NCBI GenBank assembly: GCA_965213775.1
Contig: CBDCAC010000002.1
Coordinates: forward strand, 372,001 to 436,000
DNA: 64,000 nucleotides
Source: Lichenicoccus sp965213775
GTDB lineage: Bacteria > Pseudomonadota > Alphaproteobacteria > Acetobacterales > Acetobacteraceae
Reading direction: 5' to 3'
The position numbers were made by a program, and so were the translations under genes. Shown here piece after piece: positions 7,847 to 16,443 of this stretch (position 1 is its first letter; each line of letters starts with the position of its first letter). The notes beneath the pieces were generated by a model that was not told the origin of the DNA, searched no databases, and saw nothing but the letters and a program-made list of their open reading frames with translations.

Positions 7847-10036
7847 TCAGCCATAGAGCGCGTCGAGCTGGGTCTGGCTCATCTCGTAGAGCTGGCTCTC
7901 GGTGAAGGCGGCGATCTGGTTCATCCTCAGACAGTCGAGCTGGGCGGCGCCGATCGCATCGACCTGCGCCTCCGACAGCGCGTCGATCGCCTCACCGCCG
8001 AGCGGCCCGGACGCGGCGGGAGCCAGCGGCGCGATGTCGTCCGTCGACAACCCGGCCATCTGCGCCGCACCCAGGGCCGCGCCCTGATCGCTCAGCGCCG
8101 CGAGCTGCGACGGAGAGAGGCCGGACACCTGCCGCGCGCCCAGCGCCGCGAGCTGCGCGCCCTGAGCCCGAGTGCCCCGGCGTAGGAGATCGCGCCGATC
8201 TGGCTGCCCGAGAGGGCCGCCAGCGCGTCGTCGGACAGCGCGCTCACCTGGTCCGAGCCGAGTGCCGCGACCTGGCTCGGCGAGAGGGCGGCGATCTGCG
8301 CCGTGGCGAGGCCGGTGAGCTGGTCCGTCGTCAGCGCCGCGATGTCGGCAGCCGACAGCATGGCGAGCCTGTTGCCGTCCAGCGCGTTGAGCGTCGCGAC
8401 GGGCAGGGCAGCGACCTGGGCGACCCTGAGGGACGCCACCTGGCTGCGCGTGAGACCGGCGATCTGGTCGGTGGTGAGCAGGCGCGCGCCGCTGGCGCCG
8501 AGACCGGCGATGGCGGCGGGCGACAGCGCGCCGAGCTGCGCGGCGCCGAGGGCGGCGATCGTGCTGCCGGAGAACGCCGCCACCTGGGTGGAGCTCAGCG
8601 CGCGGAGCTGTCCGGACGTGAGGGCCGCGAGCTGCGCGGTGGCCGGCAGCGCGACGTGGGCCGGTCTGAGGGCCGCGACCTGCGTCGCCGTGAGGCAGAC
8701 GAGCGGTCCGCTGCCGAGGGCTGCGATGGCATCGCCGGTCAGGCCGGCCATCGCGGTCGGGGCGAGGGCCGCCATCTGCCTGCCGCTGAGCGATGCGAGG
8801 AGGGCCGCGGGCAGTGCCGCAAGCCGGGCGGATCCGAGCCCGCCACGCTGCGTGTTGTCCAGCGCGCGCGGGGCATCGTGGGAGAGCGAGGCGACCTGCG
8901 AGGCGCTGAGGGCGCCGATCCGGGCGCCGGAGAGGCCGGCGAGCTGCCGGTGGTGACGGCGCCGAGGCCTCGGCCCCGAGCGCGGCCGGCTGCAGCGCCC
9001 CGAGCTGCCTGGAGGACAGCGATGCTGGGTCGGCGGCGGGGAGTGCCTCCGCCTGCGCCAATCCGAGCACACGCAGCTGGTCGGTCGTCAGCGCATCCGC
9101 CTGCGCGGCATCCAGCATGCGCAGCTGGCTCGCGGTGAGCGACGCGGTGGCAGCGGGGGAGATCGCGGCGAGCTGCGCGCCGGACAGCGCGGCGATGCCG
9201 GTCGAGCTGAGGGCCGCGACCTGTGCCCCAGCGAGAGCGGCGAGCTGCTGCGTGGACAGCATCCCGATCGCGGCGGGAGCGAGGCCGGCGAGGCCGGTGG
9301 TGGAGATCGACCTGATCTGGCCCGGCGTCAGGGGGCCCGAGCCGGCGGCGAGGAGGGTCGCGAGCTGGGCCGCGCCGAGGCTTGCCAGCTGGCTGCCGGT
9401 GAGCGCGCCGCGCTGCGCCGTGCCGAGCGACGCCAGCTGCATGGTGGTCAGGCCGGCGGCGGAGGCGCCGGTGATCGCCGAGAGCCATGCCGCATCGAGC
9501 GTCCCGGGGATGGCGTCCGGCAGTGCGGCGACCTGAGCTGCCCGCTAGGCCGCGACCTGCGGACGCGACAGCGCCGCTGCCTGGGCGGTGGAGAGTGCTG
9601 CCACCGCCGCGGTCGCGAGCCCCTCGATCGCGTTCGGCGAAAGCGCGGCGACCCCGGTGGCGGTGAGTGCGGCGATGGCGGAGGTCGGCAGCGCCGCCGC
9701 CTGTGCGGCGCTGAGCGCACCGAGCTGGACCGCCGTCAGCCCGGTAACCTGGCTGGAAGACAGCGCCGCGACCTGCCCGCGCAGCAGCGCCGTGACCTGG
9801 CTGGCGGCGAGTGCGGCGATCGCCGCGATGCCGAGCCCGACGAGCGCGGCCGGAGCCAGGGCTGCGACCTGGCGAGCGCTCAACGACGCGATGTCGCCAG
9901 GGCCGATCGAGGCAAGCTGGACACTGCCGAGTGCCGCGAGCTGCGCCGTGGTCAGGGAGGCGAGGTCGATCGGCGAGGGCGGCGTGGCGCTGGCCGACGG
10001 GGAGCCGCCGCCTGCCGAGGAGCCGTCGACCTGCAT
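7847..10036 (-). pseudogene. Octapeptide-repeat protein, broken by one stop and two frameshifts
   Basis: The reading frame runs from about ATG 10036 to 7847 and encodes some 730 residues built almost only from eight-residue units of the form Q-(L/V/I)-A-A-L-S-x-x, for example QVAALSSS and QLGALSAA. Three lesions are visible. An in-frame TAG lies at 9545-9547. Near 8945-8965 the repeats move to another frame, and near 8165-8185 they return to the first one, so the two shifts compensate. Repeat sense continues on both sides of every lesion. The C-terminus (LDCLRMNQIAAFTESQLYEMSQTQLDALYG in pieces) departs slightly from the repeat. No signal peptide or known catalytic domain is seen. Similar A-A-L-T-T-A-Q repeats occur in large proteins of other alphaproteobacteria, function unknown to me. 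The start is uncertain. Confidence 0.75.
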
Positions 10037-10138
10037 GCCCGCCTGTCCGCCCCGCACACTGTACGCCACCGACGAGCCTGCCTCATCGAAGTGAACAAAG
10101 CCCCAACGCGGTGGAGGGGAATTTCGTCGCCGGAAATC

Positions 10139-10188
10139 GGGGTCTGGGGCCTCGGGCCCCAGCGGGTCAAGGGCGGAGCCCTCGGCTT
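10139..10188. repeat. Palindromic intergenic element, half copy B
   Basis: GGGGTCTGGGGCC-tc-GGGCCCCAG followed by CGGGTCAAGGGCGGAGCCCT. It matches the right half of the element at 51253-51358, in the same direction. It lies between the thiE stop and the start of the octapeptide-repeat gene. Confidence 0.65.
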
Positions 10189-10190
10189 CC

Positions 10191-10826
10191 TCAGTCATCC
10201 CCCGCCGCACCGGAGATCGCGTCATTGATCGCGATCACCCCCGCGGCCGGCCCATGGGGATGGTTCCAGACCGCGCCCACCACGGCGAGGAAGTCGGCGC
10301 CGGCCCGCACCAGCGGCGCGCAGTTGCCGGCGTCGATGCCGCCGATCGCCACCACCGGCAGCTCCATCAGCGTCGACCACCAGCGCAGCAGCTCCGGATC
10401 GCAGCGTATCGCGGTCGCCTTGGTGCCGCTGGCGAAGAAGGCGCCGAACGCCACGTAGTCGGCGCCGGCCTCGCCCGCCCGCATCGCCGCGTCGCGGCTG
10501 TCGTAGCACGAGACGCCGAGCTGCAGCTCGCCGAGCAGCGCGCGCGCCTTGCCTGCCGGCATGTCGTCGGCGCCGACATGGGCGCCGTCGCAGCCCTGTG
10601 CGCATGCCAGGTCCGGACGGTCATTGAGCAGGAAGGCGACGCCGCGGGACTGCACGACCGGGCGCAGCACGTCGATCGCGCGCCTGACGTCGTCGTCGCC
10701 GGCGTCCTTGAGCCGCAGCTGCACCGCGCCGACGTCGCCGGCATCGAGTGCCGCGGCCAGGCGATCACGGAACTCCACCGGATCGAGTGCGGGCGGCGTG
10801 ACCAGGTAGAGGCGGCAGCCGCTCAT
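10191..10826 (-). CDS. thiE: Thiamine phosphate synthase
   Basis: 211 residues, a normal size for ThiE, which joins the thiazole and pyrimidine units of thiamine. Visible family motifs are the QLRLKD strand at about 36-41, LLNDRPDLA at 66-74, GAHVGADD at 80-87, YVAFGAFFASGTK with the phosphate loop, and VVAIGGID near 160. The fit to the usual GPIFPTxTK loop is loose (GAFFASGTK), so a TenI-like or related paralogue is possible. No other thiamine gene is in the window. The stop is just beside a palindromic element. Confidence 0.85.
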   Translation of the reverse strand: MSGCRLYLVTPPALDPVEFRDRLAAALDAGDVGAVQLRLKDAGDDDVRRAIDVLRPVVQSRGVAFLLNDRPDLACAQGCDGAHVGADDMPAGKARALLGELQLGVSCYDSRDAAMRAGEAGADYVAFGAFFASGTKATAIRCDPELLRWWSTLMELPVVAIGGIDAGNCAPLVRAGADFLAVVGAVWNHPHGPAAGVIAINDAISGAAGDD

Positions 10827-10990
10827 GAGCGATCAGTCCCGCCCGAAGATCGGGATGATCGTCGCCGGCAGCGACGGCGCGTCTTCGCCCGAGCGCCGGC
10901 CGTCATCGTCGCCGTCGCAGGCGTCGATGAGGTTCCGGGGCCGGGGGGCGATCGACATCGCGCAGCATCTAGACGAGCGCCCGTTGTTTG

Positions 10991-11473
10991 TCACCGGCTG
11001 CGGGTCGCGGGCACGGGAGGGGAGGACGGATCGCCAAGCCAGGAGTCGAGCCGCCGCTCGGCGCGAGGCTCGGCGAGGTCGAGCGCCTCAGGCCGGTGTG
11101 CCGCCAGCGTGGCACCCAGGGCCGCCGCGCGCGCCAGCACGGCCCGATGCTGCGGGCAATCCGGTGACAGGATCAACCGGCGCAGCCCGATGCGCAGCGC
11201 CTCCATCGCCCGCCCGGCGGCGTCGCCGCAATCGAGCATCTCGATCGCGCCCACCGCCTGCATCGGCGGCCGCAGCGCCGTCGTCAGCGCCGCCCACCAG
11301 CCCGGTCCGAGAAAGCAGGCGGCGGCGGGAGCCGAGAGCAGCAGCAGGCCGACGGGTGCGGCGCCGCCGGCGTCGCGACGCGACCGCTCGGCTGCCTGCA
11401 GGGCGGCGAGCGCGTGGCCATGGCCGTGGATCACGACGGCGCGCGGCGGCGGCCCCGGCTGGTCCTGCTTCAT
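10991..11473 (-). CDS. Conserved hypothetical protein
   Basis: 160 residues, not recognised as a named family. The N-terminus RAVVIHGHGHALAALQAA followed by PVGLLLLSAPAAACFLGPGWW suggests an alpha/beta fold with a small-molecule-like loop; the end is basic and proline-rich. It is oriented away from the cell-division gene zapA and its small partner. The 164 bases from 10827 to 10990 between it and thiE hold no clear gene or element. Confidence 0.6.
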   Translation of the reverse strand: MKQDQPGPPPRAVVIHGHGHALAALQAAERSRRDAGGAAPVGLLLLSAPAAACFLGPGWWAALTTALRPPMQAVGAIEMLDCGDAAGRAMEALRIGLRRLILSPDCPQHRAVLARAAALGATLAAHRPEALDLAEPRAERRLDSWLGDPSSPPVPATRSR

Positions 11474-11539
11474 GCTTGACGTTCAAATCCCTGCGCGCGA
11501 TCTGTGCAACCTATGTCTTCGTCGCGAAGGATGGCGGGA

Positions 11540-11785
11540 GTGTCTGAGCAGCCCGACGCGCAGGATCAGGACCCGGCCGAGCGGCTGGCGGCCGCGCTGC
11601 GCCGGATCGCCGTCGGGCTGGAGCGGCGAGAGGCGGCGGCCGAGCTGGCGGCGACCCGCGCTGGTCCCGCCGGCGCCGAGCTGCCGGTGATCGCGGCGAG
11701 CCTGGACGCGCTGATCGTGCGGCTGCGCGCCATGCTCGACGGCATCCCGCCCGATCCGCCGCGGGCGGTCGATGGCGGGGTCTAG
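11540..11785 (+). CDS. Small coiled-coil protein upstream of zapA
   Basis: 81 residues from GTG 11540, with AAGGA eight bases before. ATG codons at 11513 and 11531 are in frame, but their upstream sequence gives no well-spaced ribosome site. The protein is helical, charged and Ala-rich (ERLAAALRRIAVGLERREAAAEL, RLRAMLDGI). Alphaproteobacteria often have a small coiled-coil gene of this kind (DUF4164-like) just before zapA, and only 39 bases separate them here. A role with ZapA at the division ring is likely from position only. Confidence 0.6.
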   Translation: MSEQPDAQDQDPAERLAAALRRIAVGLERREAAAELAATRAGPAGAELPVIAASLDALIVRLRAMLDGIPPDPPRAVDGGV

Positions 11786-11824
11786 CGTGCCGGCCGCGGG
11801 ACGTGCCGGCGAGGGGAGCGGACG

Positions 11825-12166
11825 ATGGCGCAGGTGACGATCCGCATCAACGGCTACGCCTACGTGGTCGGCTGCGAGGACGGCCAGGAGGCGCACCTGC
11901 AATCGATGGCCGCACAGGTCGATCGCCGGGTCGAGCGGGTTCGCTCGATCGGCGGCCAGAGCGGCGAGGCGCGGCTGCTGGCGCTGACCGCGCTGCTGAT
12001 GGCCGACGAGCTGTACGACCTGTCCGCCAACCGGATGCCGGCGGCGACGGCGGCGATGATCGGCGAGGCGGAAGCGGTGCGCGCGCAGGCGGCACGGCGC
12101 GAGCGCCAGATGATCAACCTGGCGGAACGCGCGGAAGCCATTGCGGCGACGCTCGAGCATGACTAG
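11825..12166 (+). CDS. zapA: Cell division protein ZapA
   Basis: 113 residues. ZapA binds FtsZ and bundles its filaments. The N-terminal globular part has VTIRINGYAYVVGCEDGQEAHL, the family signature; a long helix follows (LLALTALLMADELYDL and the charged tail). The stop TAG at 12164 falls in a likely -10 region for the 6S RNA. The order zapA, 6S RNA, 5-formyltetrahydrofolate cyclo-ligase is conserved through the proteobacteria and supports all three calls. Confidence 0.92.
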   Translation: MAQVTIRINGYAYVVGCEDGQEAHLQSMAAQVDRRVERVRSIGGQSGEARLLALTALLMADELYDLSANRMPAATAAMIGEAEAVRAQAARRERQMINLAERAEAIAATLEHD

Positions 12167-12169
12167 CTT
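12141..12169 (+). promoter_or_regulatory. Possible promoter of the 6S RNA gene
   Basis: TTGCGG at 12141-12146 and TAGCTT at 12164-12169, 17 bases apart, place transcription start about 12175, exactly at the predicted 5' end of the RNA. It lies within the end of zapA. Confidence 0.4.
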
Positions 12170-12172
12170 GAT

Positions 12173-12334
12173 GAGGCGGGGCTGCCCGGTTCGTGAGGCA
12201 ATTCAACCCCTGGGCCGATAAGCACTTCCTCGGGAGCTGGCACTGTTGCGGCCATCGGTCGCATTACCCGGCGCCCACCTGCACAAGCGGGTTCCGGGAG
12301 GTCGACAGTCCAACGGCCATGGCGGCTCCGCACT
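12173..12334 (+). ncRNA. ssrS: 6S RNA
   Basis: About 160 bases between zapA and the 5-formyltetrahydrofolate cyclo-ligase gene, the usual place of 6S RNA. An 11-base closing stem joins GCGGGGCTGCC (12176-12186) to GGCGGCTCCGC (12321-12331) with two G-U pairs. The inside is purine-poor with a large internal region (TTCAACCCCTGG, GATAAGCACTTCC), like the open bubble that mimics a promoter and binds sigma-70 RNA polymerase. Length, place and closing stem support it; a covariance search would settle the ends. Confidence 0.82.
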
Positions 12335-12341
12335 CCCGACG

Positions 12342-12914
12342 ATGAGCGAGCCCGGCGCAGGCGATCCCGCCGCGATCGGCGAGGCCAAGCGGGCGTTGCG
12401 GCGCGCGATGATCGCGCGGCGTGCGCGGGCCGGTGACGCGCGGGCGCTGATCGAGGCGATACGCGACGCGGTTCCGCTCGCGCGCGGCGAGCGCGTCGCC
12501 GGCATCTGGCCGCTGCCCGGGGAGCCGGACCTGCGTCCGCTGTGGCACGCGCTGCACGGGTGGGGCCAGGCGGTGCTGCTGCCGCAGACGCCGCCGCCCG
12601 GCCAGGCGCTGCGGTTCCGCCGCTGGCACCCTGGCTGCGCGATGCTGCCCGGACGGTTCGGCACCCGGCATCCGGAGGGAGCCGACGACGTGCCCGACCT
12701 GATCTTCGTGCCGCTGCTCGCGTTCGATGCGCACGGCTACCGCCTCGGCTATGGCGGCGGCTACTACGACCGCACCCTGGCGGCGTTGCCGCAGGCGCGC
12801 GCGGTCGGCTACGGGTTCGGCTTCCAGCAGGTCGACGCGGTGCCGCGCGGCCCGTTCGACCTGAGACTGCCCGCGATCGTGACCGAGAGCGGCGCGGTCC
12901 AACTCGAGAGGTGA
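12342..12914 (+). CDS. 5-formyltetrahydrofolate cyclo-ligase
   Basis: 190 residues. The enzyme turns 5-formyl-THF into 5,10-methenyl-THF with ATP. The C-terminal signature GYRLGYGGGYYDRTLA is complete and the helical N-terminus has KRALRRAMIARR, the ATP site region. The open frame extends further upstream through the 6S RNA, so ATG 12342, just after the RNA closing stem, is chosen as the start. It is followed by the phosphoesterase gene after seven bases. Confidence 0.92.
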   Translation: MSEPGAGDPAAIGEAKRALRRAMIARRARAGDARALIEAIRDAVPLARGERVAGIWPLPGEPDLRPLWHALHGWGQAVLLPQTPPPGQALRFRRWHPGCAMLPGRFGTRHPEGADDVPDLIFVPLLAFDAHGYRLGYGGGYYDRTLAALPQARAVGYGFGFQQVDAVPRGPFDLRLPAIVTESGAVQLER

Positions 12915-12921
12915 GGCCGCT

Positions 12922-13737
12922 TTGCGTATCCTGTTCCTGGGCGACATTGTCGGACGTGCCGGACGCGAGCGCGTCGAGACAGCGCTGCCGGAGCTTCGCC
13001 CGCAGCTTCGTCTCGACCTCGTGGTGGTCAACGCAGAGAACGCCAGCCACGGCTTCGGCCTCGCGCCGGCGATGGCCGACAGCCTGTTCGCCGCCGGTGC
13101 GGACGTGATCACGCTCGGCAACCACGCGTGGGACCGCAAGGAGCTGATCGGTCATATCAGCCAGGCGCCGCGCATCATCCGCCCGATCAACTTCCCGCCC
13201 GGCACCCCCGGCGCCGGCAGCGTCGTGGTCAGCCTCGCTGACGGGCGACGCGCGCTGGTGGTCAACGTCATGGGACGGCTGTTCATGGACGCGATGGACG
13301 ACCCGTTCCGCGCCGCGGCCGAGCTGCTGTCGCGCCATCGCCTCGGCGTGACGATACAGGCCGCGGTGATCGACTTCCACGCCGAGGCGACCAGCGAGAA
13401 GGTGGCGTTCGCGCACTCCCTCGACGGCCGGGTCTCACTGGTGGTGGGCACCCACACCCACACCCCCACCGCGGACCACCGGGTGCTGCCCGGCGGCACC
13501 GCCTTCATGAGCGACGCCGGCATGTGCGGCGACTACGACAGCGTCATCGGCATGGGCAAGGAGGCAGCAGTCGCCCGCTTCGTCCGTAAGATGCCCGGCG
13601 AGCGGCTGGCGCCGGCGGAGGGAGAGGCCAGCCTCAGCGGGGTGCTGGTGGAGACCGACGACCGCACCGGGCTCGCGCGCAGCGTCGCGCCGCTGCGCGT
13701 CGGGGGCGCGCTGTCGCAGAGCATGCCGGTCGCCTGA
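12922..13737 (+). CDS. YmdB-type metallophosphoesterase (TIGR00282 family)
   Basis: 271 residues from TTG 12922, with GAGAGGTGAGG just before it. The two-metal motifs are clear: FLGDIVG at residues 4-10, NAENASHG near 36-43, and LGNHAWDRKE near 63-72, then a His-rich strand TVGTHTHTPTADH-like near 180. The family hydrolyses cyclic nucleotides such as 2',3'-cAMP. It follows the 5-FCL gene closely; the pairing with folate metabolism has no obvious reason. TTG is an unusual start but the conserved N-terminal strand RILFLGD begins right there. Confidence 0.88.
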   Translation: MRILFLGDIVGRAGRERVETALPELRPQLRLDLVVVNAENASHGFGLAPAMADSLFAAGADVITLGNHAWDRKELIGHISQAPRIIRPINFPPGTPGAGSVVVSLADGRRALVVNVMGRLFMDAMDDPFRAAAELLSRHRLGVTIQAAVIDFHAEATSEKVAFAHSLDGRVSLVVGTHTHTPTADHRVLPGGTAFMSDAGMCGDYDSVIGMGKEAAVARFVRKMPGERLAPAEGEASLSGVLVETDDRTGLARSVAPLRVGGALSQSMPVA

Positions 13738-13746
13738 GCGGAGCGG

Positions 13747-15015
13747 TCATCGCGCCGCGGCCGCCGCGCGGTCGCGGCCGATCAGCGCCAGCCCCTCGGC
13801 GACCGAGACGAACTCGCCGCCGCCGGAGACCCTGTGCGCGCCGAAGCGCTGCTCGAACAGCCGGCGCACCGCGGGCACGAAGCTGCTGCCGCCGGTCAGG
13901 AACACCCGGTCGATCTCGTCGAGCCGCACGCCCGCGCTCTGCAGCGCGCGCTCGACCGTGGCCCCGATCCGTCGCAGGTCGTCCGCGATCCAGTCCTCGA
14001 ACTGGTGCCGTTCGATGCTCTGCTCGATCGCGAAGCCAGCGTGCGCGAAGCGCAGCACCGCGGTCTCGTGCCGCGACAGCTCCGCCTTAGCGGCACTGAC
14101 CGCCTGGTAGAGCTGGTAGCCGAGCCCGTCGTCGATCAGCCGGATCAGCGTGCGCAGCCGCTGCGGGTGCGCGCTGGCCGCCGCCACCTCCTCGATCTCG
14201 CGCAGCATGCGCGGCGTGCGCATCAGCGACAGCCGGTGCCAGCGCGCGAAGCCCGCGAAATATTCCGGCGGCACCGGCAGCGACTGGCCCATCACCGCGT
14301 AGCTGTCGCCCTTGCCCAGCAGCGGCGAGACCAGCCTGTCGATGATCCGGTAGTCGAAGCTGTCGCCGGCGATGCCGATGCCGGCATGGCCCAGCGGCAG
14401 CACCCGCGCGTCGGCCGCGGGATCGAAGCGCATCACCGAGAAGTCGCTAGTGCCGCCGCCGAAATCGCCGACCAGCACGGTGGCCGGAGCATCCAGCGTG
14501 CGGGCGAAGCGGTAGCCCGCCGCCTCCGGCTCCAGCGCCACCTCGATCGCGGGGCGGCCGGCGGCGGCGAAGCAGGCGCGCAGCCGGGCCTCGCCGAAAT
14601 CGTCGTCGGCGAACTCGCCGGCGAAGCGCACCGGGCGCCCGGCGACCAGCTGCACCTCCGAGCCCTCGCCGGGCAGCAGCTCGGCCAGGAACAGCGAGAC
14701 CATCCGCTCCAGCGTGAAGCTGCGCCCGAAGATGTTGGTCCGGGTGAAGCTGCGCTGCGCCAGATAGGTCTTCATCGACAGGATGAGCCGGCTGTCCAGC
14801 GGATCCTCGAGATAGGCGCGCACCGCCTCGGCGCCGGCGGCGTGGCGCAGGACGCTGCCGCCGCGCGTCTCCTCGGCCCAGAAGCAGAGCACGGTGCGCA
14901 CCACGTCGCGCGCCACCTGGCCGACCGGGTGCCGGCGCGTGTGCAGGCTGCCGTCCGGCTCCAGGCTCGCGATCACGCTGTTGGTGGTGCCGAAATCGAC
15001 GCCGATCCGCCGCAT
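13747..15015 (-). CDS. Hsp70-like protein (YegD-type, nucleotide-binding domain only)
   Basis: 422 residues, much shorter than DnaK. It has only an Hsp70/actin-like ATPase: phosphate 1 RIGVDFGTTNSVIA at residues 3-15, the second phosphate loop VLVGDFGGGTSDFSV, and the adenosine motif RVFLTGGSSFVPAVRR near 375. No peptide-binding domain or lid is present, as in E. coli YegD. Its start overlaps the AMP nucleosidase stop by one base (TGATG), a strong sign of translational coupling. What it does for AMP nucleosidase, if anything, is unknown. Confidence 0.88.
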   Translation of the reverse strand: MRRIGVDFGTTNSVIASLEPDGSLHTRRHPVGQVARDVVRTVLCFWAEETRGGSVLRHAAGAEAVRAYLEDPLDSRLILSMKTYLAQRSFTRTNIFGRSFTLERMVSLFLAELLPGEGSEVQLVAGRPVRFAGEFADDDFGEARLRACFAAAGRPAIEVALEPEAAGYRFARTLDAPATVLVGDFGGGTSDFSVMRFDPAADARVLPLGHAGIGIAGDSFDYRIIDRLVSPLLGKGDSYAVMGQSLPVPPEYFAGFARWHRLSLMRTPRMLREIEEVAAASAHPQRLRTLIRLIDDGLGYQLYQAVSAAKAELSRHETAVLRFAHAGFAIEQSIERHQFEDWIADDLRRIGATVERALQSAGVRLDEIDRVFLTGGSSFVPAVRRLFEQRFGAHRVSGGGEFVSVAEGLALIGRDRAAAAAR

Positions 15016-16436
15016 CACCGGAACGGCGGCTCGTCGAAGCCGCGCAGCTTGCGCGAGTGCAGCCGGTCCACGCCCTGCTCGCGCAGCCGCTGCATGGTCT
15101 CGATGCCGACCTGCAGGTGCTGGCTGATGCGCTCGCGGTAGAAGGCGCGCGCCATGCCGCGCAGCTTCAGCTCGCCGTGCAGCGGCTTGTCCGAGACGCA
15201 GAGCAGCGTGCCGTACGGCACCCGGAAGCGGAATCCGTTGGCGGCGATGGTGGCGGATTCCATGTCGACCGCGATCGAGCGGCTCATGTTGATCTGGCCG
15301 AACAGGGCGCCGTAGCGCAGCTCCCAGTTGCGGTTGTCGGTGGTCATCACGGTGCCGGTGCGCAGCCGCGTCTTGAGCTCGGCGTCGCGCAGGCCGGTGA
15401 CTTGGCTGGTCGCCTGCTGCAGCGCCACCTGCACCTCGGCGATCGGCGGGATCGGCACCCAGGGCGGCAGGTCCTCGTCGAGCACGTGGTCGTCGCGCAC
15501 GTAGCCGTGCGCCAGCACGTAGTCGCCGAGCCGCTGGGTGCGCCTCAGCCCGGCGCAGTGCCCCAGCATCAGCCAGCAATGCGGCCGCAGCACCGCCACA
15601 TGGTCGGTGATGGTCTTCGCGTTGGACGGACCCACACCGATATTGATCAGGGTGATGCCGTCGCCGTCGGCGCGGACCATGTGGTAGGCGGGCATCTGCG
15701 GCGCGCCCTCGGGCTCCGCGAAGCGCTGGTAGCCGCGCCCCGTCGCATCCTGCCGCGCGCCCGGCGCCGTCCATTGCCGCCCAAGAGCCACAAATTCCTC
15801 GACGTAGCGTTGGTAGTTAGTCAGCAGCACGAAGCGCTGGAAGTCGGCGGGCGGGGTGCCGGTATAGTGGTGCAGGCGGGCCAGCGAGTAGTCCACCCGC
15901 TCGGCGGTGAACAGCGAGAGCGGCCGCGGCAGCTCCGGGTCGGGCCGCAGCTGGCAGTTGGCGATGCGGTCGTCGGTGCTGGCGAGGTCGGGCAGCGCGA
16001 AGCGCTCGGCGAGCCGGCGCAGATCGTCCTCGGTGATGTCGGTGACGCTGTCCTCGATGACGTAGGGCAGCGGGATCCGCACGCGCGAGCGGCCGACCAG
16101 CACCGGCCGGCCGTAATGGCGCAGCAGCAGCGTCACCTGCTCGTGCAGGTAGTCGGCGAACAGTTCGGGGCGGGTGAGGGTGGTGCCGTAGAAGCCCGGC
16201 TCCAGCAGGACGCCGTACGGCATCCGCGTCTCGGCCGGCAGGGCGGCGCTGTCGACCTCGATCGCGAGGTAGGGATAGACCGCGCCGGAGGCATCGCCGG
16301 CGCCGCCGCGGGCGCGGAACGCGCGTCGCAGCAGGGCGGCGCTCGCGGCGTAGATCTCGCCGATCCGCCGCACCGCCGCAGCCGCGTCGGTGAAGGCGAT
16401 GAAGTCGTGGCCGACCTGGTCCTGGATCAGCACCAC
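15015..16436 (-). CDS. amn: AMP nucleosidase
   Basis: 473 residues, a usual size. The enzyme splits AMP into adenine and ribose 5-phosphate. The N-terminal regulatory part (about 1-200) precedes a nucleoside-phosphorylase-like catalytic domain; INIGVGPSNAKTITDHVAVLRPHCWLMLGHCAGLR (given in pieces: GVGPSNAKTITDH, MLGHCAGLR), the ribose region AVDMESATIAANG and the tail HLQVGIETMQRLREQG are characteristic. It is followed by, and coupled to, an Hsp70-like gene, and the convergence with the TonB-like gene downstream of 16436 is tail-to-head with a seven-base gap. Confidence 0.93.
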   Translation of the reverse strand: MVLIQDQVGHDFIAFTDAAAAVRRIGEIYAASAALLRRAFRARGGAGDASGAVYPYLAIEVDSAALPAETRMPYGVLLEPGFYGTTLTRPELFADYLHEQVTLLLRHYGRPVLVGRSRVRIPLPYVIEDSVTDITEDDLRRLAERFALPDLASTDDRIANCQLRPDPELPRPLSLFTAERVDYSLARLHHYTGTPPADFQRFVLLTNYQRYVEEFVALGRQWTAPGARQDATGRGYQRFAEPEGAPQMPAYHMVRADGDGITLINIGVGPSNAKTITDHVAVLRPHCWLMLGHCAGLRRTQRLGDYVLAHGYVRDDHVLDEDLPPWVPIPPIAEVQVALQQATSQVTGLRDAELKTRLRTGTVMTTDNRNWELRYGALFGQINMSRSIAVDMESATIAANGFRFRVPYGTLLCVSDKPLHGELKLRGMARAFYRERISQHLQVGIETMQRLREQGVDRLHSRKLRGFDEPPFR

Positions 16437-16443
16437 GGGCGGC

